Assembly: GCA_028292075.1 (NCBI GenBank)
Contig: JAQGNA010000401.1
Span: 1-7,561 of the forward strand
Reading direction: 5' to 3'
Source of the DNA: Rhodoferax sp.
GTDB lineage: Bacteria; Pseudomonadota; Gammaproteobacteria; Burkholderiales; Burkholderiaceae
DNA: 7,561 nucleotides
The translations under genes were made by a program, and so were the position numbers. Positions 5,933-7,561 of this stretch are shown piece by piece. Position 1 is the first letter of the stretch. Every line of letters begins with the position of its first letter. The notes beneath the pieces were generated by a model. It searched no databases. It was not told the origin of the DNA and saw only the letters and a program-made list of their open reading frames with translations.

Positions 5933-6823
5933 TCACACCACCGGAAGCGCCTCGCCCCTGACAAAGGCCAGCACCATGGGCAGCACCGGCGCGGTCCAGT
6001 CGAGCGGCCGGGCCATGGCCGCCACCGTGCGGACATGGCCCAGCCCGGGAATGATGCGAACCTGCACATCGGTGCCGCCGGCCCGCAGGCGCTGCGCCAG
6101 ACCTTCGGTGTTGCGCCGCGGGTCCACGGTGCGGTCGGCGCTGCCGGCGACGAGCAGCGTCCGCGGCGCGCGGGTGAGAGCATGCGCGATCGGCTGCGAA
6201 TCGGCCGGCGTTTCGGGCCAGCGAAAAGCCACCCGCACCTCGGGGTCGCCAATCGGCAAGAAATCATAAGGGCCTGCCAATCCGATCCAGCCAGCCAGAC
6301 GGCTGGGGGCCAAGCCCAGCGGGGCCAGCCAGCGAGGATCGAGCGCCAGCATGGCGGCGTTGTAGGCGCCAGCGGAATGACCCATGACCATCACCGCAGC
6401 CGGATTGCCGCCGTAATCCGCAGCATGGGAGAGCGTCCACCGCAGCGCGAGCGCGCAGTCCTGCAGCAGGCCTTCGTAGCGAACCTCCGGACTAAGCCGG
6501 TAGTCGGCCACCATGGCAAGGATGCCGTTGGCCGCCAGTGCCTCGCCGACGAACCGGTAGTCGGCACGTTCGCCGCGGGTCCAGTTTCCACCGTAGAAAA
6601 ACAGCACCACCGGTGTGCCGCCAGCTGGTTGGGCCGCCCGCGGCTGGTACACGTCGATCCGGTGGCGCGGGTTGGGCCCATAGGCCATGCCGACATGGCC
6701 GAGGTAAGTGTCGCGGGCCACCAGCCGATCGAGCACTGCGGTGCCCGAGCAGCCGCTGAGGCAGCTCGCAAGGGCGGCACCCGCGCCGATCAGTCCTCTG
6801 CGGCGGGTCAAGACGGTTGGCAT
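5933..6823 (-). CDS. Alpha/beta-hydrolase (carboxylesterase/BD-FAE type) with lipoprotein signal
   Basis: Protein of 296 aa from the ATG at 6823-6821. The N-terminus has a positively charged Tat-like stretch (TRRRGLIG, residues 6-13), a hydrophobic Ala/Leu core and a lipobox LSGC with C25, predicting export and lipid anchoring in the cell envelope. The mature part is an esterase-type alpha/beta hydrolase: oxyanion-hole segment FFYGGNW (75-81), nucleophile S150 in GHSAG (148-152), acid D230 (GSADRTVDP) and H263 (GLGH), the last two read from spacing. The oxyanion motif is YGG where hormone-sensitive-lipase relatives usually have HGG. The likely reaction is hydrolysis of a small ester; the substrate is unknown. 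An ATG twelve codons upstream (6859) is an alternative start, but it would put extra residues in front of the signal peptide, and neither start has a strong Shine-Dalgarno. The open frame continues to 7462, but that part overlaps the chemoreceptor gene and is not coding. Confidence 0.88.
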   Translation of the reverse strand: MPTVLTRRRGLIGAGAALASCLSGCSGTAVLDRLVARDTYLGHVGMAYGPNPRHRIDVYQPRAAQPAGGTPVVLFFYGGNWTRGERADYRFVGEALAANGILAMVADYRLSPEVRYEGLLQDCALALRWTLSHAADYGGNPAAVMVMGHSAGAYNAAMLALDPRWLAPLGLAPSRLAGWIGLAGPYDFLPIGDPEVRVAFRWPETPADSQPIAHALTRAPRTLLVAGSADRTVDPRRNTEGLAQRLRAGGTDVQVRIIPGLGHVRTVAAMARPLDWTAPVLPMVLAFVRGEALPVV

Positions 6824-7112
6824 GGCGGAAGTCGTTCCGGGCGCAATGGGGTGTGGCATGGGGTTGTAAACAGGATGCAATCTTGGCTGGAAATATGAAC
6901 AACAGTTTGGACACGGGTCAAACCATGGCCTGGACAGCGTTGGGCTCTTGGCTTCATTACGCGACAGGTGCCCGCGTGGATTCAATTGCGGTCCGCCGCA
7001 CCCGTCCGACGCGTCAAAACATCGAACTGACGAGCGGCGCGTCGATGTCACATTCAAACCACAATTCGCAACTCTCGTGGCCGTAAGCTTCAAATGTTGC
7101 CGCTCAACAATC

Positions 7113-7126
7113 GGCAGACGTCTGCC
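7113..7126. promoter_or_regulatory. Perfect 14-bp palindrome, candidate operator
   Basis: GGCAGACGTCTGCC is an exact inverted repeat without spacer, 165 bp upstream of the chemoreceptor start and about 290 bp upstream of the divergent lipoprotein start. A symmetric site like this is typical of a dimeric regulator. The half-site GGCAGAC is not one I can assign to a named regulator. It has no T-run after it and no loop, so it is not a terminator. Confidence 0.4.
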
Positions 7127-7280
7127 AGCCCGCGGATCCAGAAGCGTCACGGAGGAATGCATGCCGACCCCGATCCAAGCCTTGAGCATTGCGCACCACC
7201 GCTGGCCTTGCCGCACCTCGGCTCCCCCGGGTTTCCACGCGCACCCGACGTCTTCGACCGCCACTCTTTTCCGAAAAACC

Positions 7281-7284
7281 GAGG
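7281..7284 (+). promoter_or_regulatory. Ribosome binding site of the chemoreceptor gene
   Basis: GAGG placed 7 nt before the ATG at 7292. It supports this start over an in-frame ATG 45 codons upstream. Confidence 0.55.
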
Positions 7285-7291
7285 CTTCCCC

Positions 7292-7561
7292 ATGCAATTC
7301 AGCAATTTGCGCATCCGTACCCGCCTGAGCATCGCCTTCGGCGGGCTGACCCTGATGGTCCTGCTGGTGTCCGGCGTGGCCCTGTTCTCGCTGGCCGATG
7401 CCAACGCACGCTTTGCCGGCTACACCGCGGGGCTCAACGCACGCGCCACGGTCGCGAGCCATGTGCGCACAGCCGTGGACGAGCGTGCCATCGCGGCCCG
7501 CAACGTGGTGTTGGTCACCAAGGACACAGACCGCGCCAGCGAGAACGCCGCGGCCGTTGCC
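7292..7561 (+). CDS. Methyl-accepting chemotaxis protein, N-terminal part (3' end outside window)
   Basis: The frame stays open from the ATG at 7292 to the window end, giving 90 residues. The start MQFSNLRIRTRLSIAFG (residues 1-17) followed by a hydrophobic helix (about 13-34) is the standard N-terminus of Tar-like chemoreceptors in Comamonadaceae. It has a short basic cytoplasmic tip, the first transmembrane helix, then the periplasmic ligand-binding region. The following sequence, with DERAIAARNVVLV (63-75), resembles the first helices of a four-helix-bundle (4HB_MCP) sensor domain. HAMP, methylation helices and the CheA/CheW-binding hairpin would lie beyond the window. The ligand cannot be inferred. 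The identification rests on the N-terminus alone, but the pattern is characteristic. Confidence 0.82.
   Translation, partial: MQFSNLRIRTRLSIAFGGLTLMVLLVSGVALFSLADANARFAGYTAGLNARATVASHVRTAVDERAIAARNVVLVTKDTDRASENAAAVA

Larger units (their letters stand above)
6824..7291. other. Divergent intergenic region between the lipoprotein and chemoreceptor genes
   Basis: These 468 bp hold no gene I can support. They contain a perfect 14-bp palindrome (7113-7126), an isolated strong Shine-Dalgarno (7151-7155) followed by a 55-codon frame (7161-7328), and a 63-codon frame at 6895-7086 without a ribosome site. Base composition is more even than in the flanking genes. I looked for a flagellar sigma-28 promoter (TAAA, 15 nt, GCCGATAA) ahead of the chemoreceptor and found no good match. 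The long leader suggests transcription-factor control of one or both genes, which is inference. Confidence 0.5.

Noticed and set aside
6895..7086. 63-codon plus-strand frame in the intergenic region before the chemoreceptor
   Set aside because: No Shine-Dalgarno, no family resemblance and a composition unlike the neighbouring genes.
7084..7107. Possible sigma-28 flagellar promoter (TAAG ... GCCGCTCAA) ahead of the chemoreceptor
   Set aside because: The spacing between the two parts is 11 instead of about 15 nt and the -10 half is a poor match.
7157..7291. In-frame ATG 45 codons upstream of the chemoreceptor start
   Set aside because: The extension is proline-rich, the GGAGG is too close to this ATG, and chemoreceptors of this type begin just before the first transmembrane helix as at 7292.
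6824..7462. N-terminal extension of the hydrolase frame upstream of the lipoprotein signal
   Set aside because: It would bury the signal peptide inside the protein, lacks family sequence and runs antisense through the chemoreceptor gene.

Overview
The window is GC-rich chromosomal DNA that looks like a betaproteobacterium of the order Burkholderiales, most likely Comamonadaceae. This rests on recalled protein style (a PnuC/NadR-like kinase pair, an MCP N-terminus of the comamonad type, Hsp33 next to a gamma-carbonic anhydrase) and on the base composition. No database search was possible. There are six complete protein genes and two genes cut by the window ends. I see no tRNA, rRNA, CRISPR array, insertion sequence or phage gene. 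The content reads as ordinary core or near-core genome rather than an accessory island.

Layout. (1) Positions 1-949, plus strand: the end of a PnuC-type vitamin transporter overlaps a NadR-like ATPase/kinase by 4 bp, which is a compact NAD-precursor (or related vitamin) uptake-and-trapping unit. (2) Positions 968-4839, minus strand: three co-directional genes in transcription order. They are a ten-helix membrane GGDEF/EAL cyclic-di-GMP protein, a gamma-carbonic anhydrase family protein, and the redox chaperone Hsp33 (hslO). The first two are separated by 94 bp, of which 42 bp belong to a 54-bp array of six 9-bp repeats that also supplies the stop codon of the GGDEF/EAL gene. (3) Positions 4840-5107: a divergent intergenic region. 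(4) Positions 5108-5890, plus strand: a DUF455 ferritin-like protein with a complete-looking di-iron ligand set. (5) Positions 5933-6823, minus strand and convergent with DUF455: a predicted alpha/beta-hydrolase lipoprotein with a Tat-like signal. (6) Positions 6824-7291: a 468-bp divergent intergenic region with a perfect 14-bp palindrome and an isolated strong Shine-Dalgarno sequence. (7) From 7292 to the window end, plus strand: the N-terminus of a methyl-accepting chemotaxis protein.

The genes form small independent units: vitamin salvage, c-di-GMP signalling with possible stress functions, a di-iron protein, an esterase-like lipoprotein and a chemoreceptor. No large new multi-gene system is evident. 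The most unusual features are the repeat array that contains a stop codon, a cysteine-rich tail on the NadR-like kinase, a DGDEF variant next to an intact EAL domain, and the palindrome upstream of the chemoreceptor.
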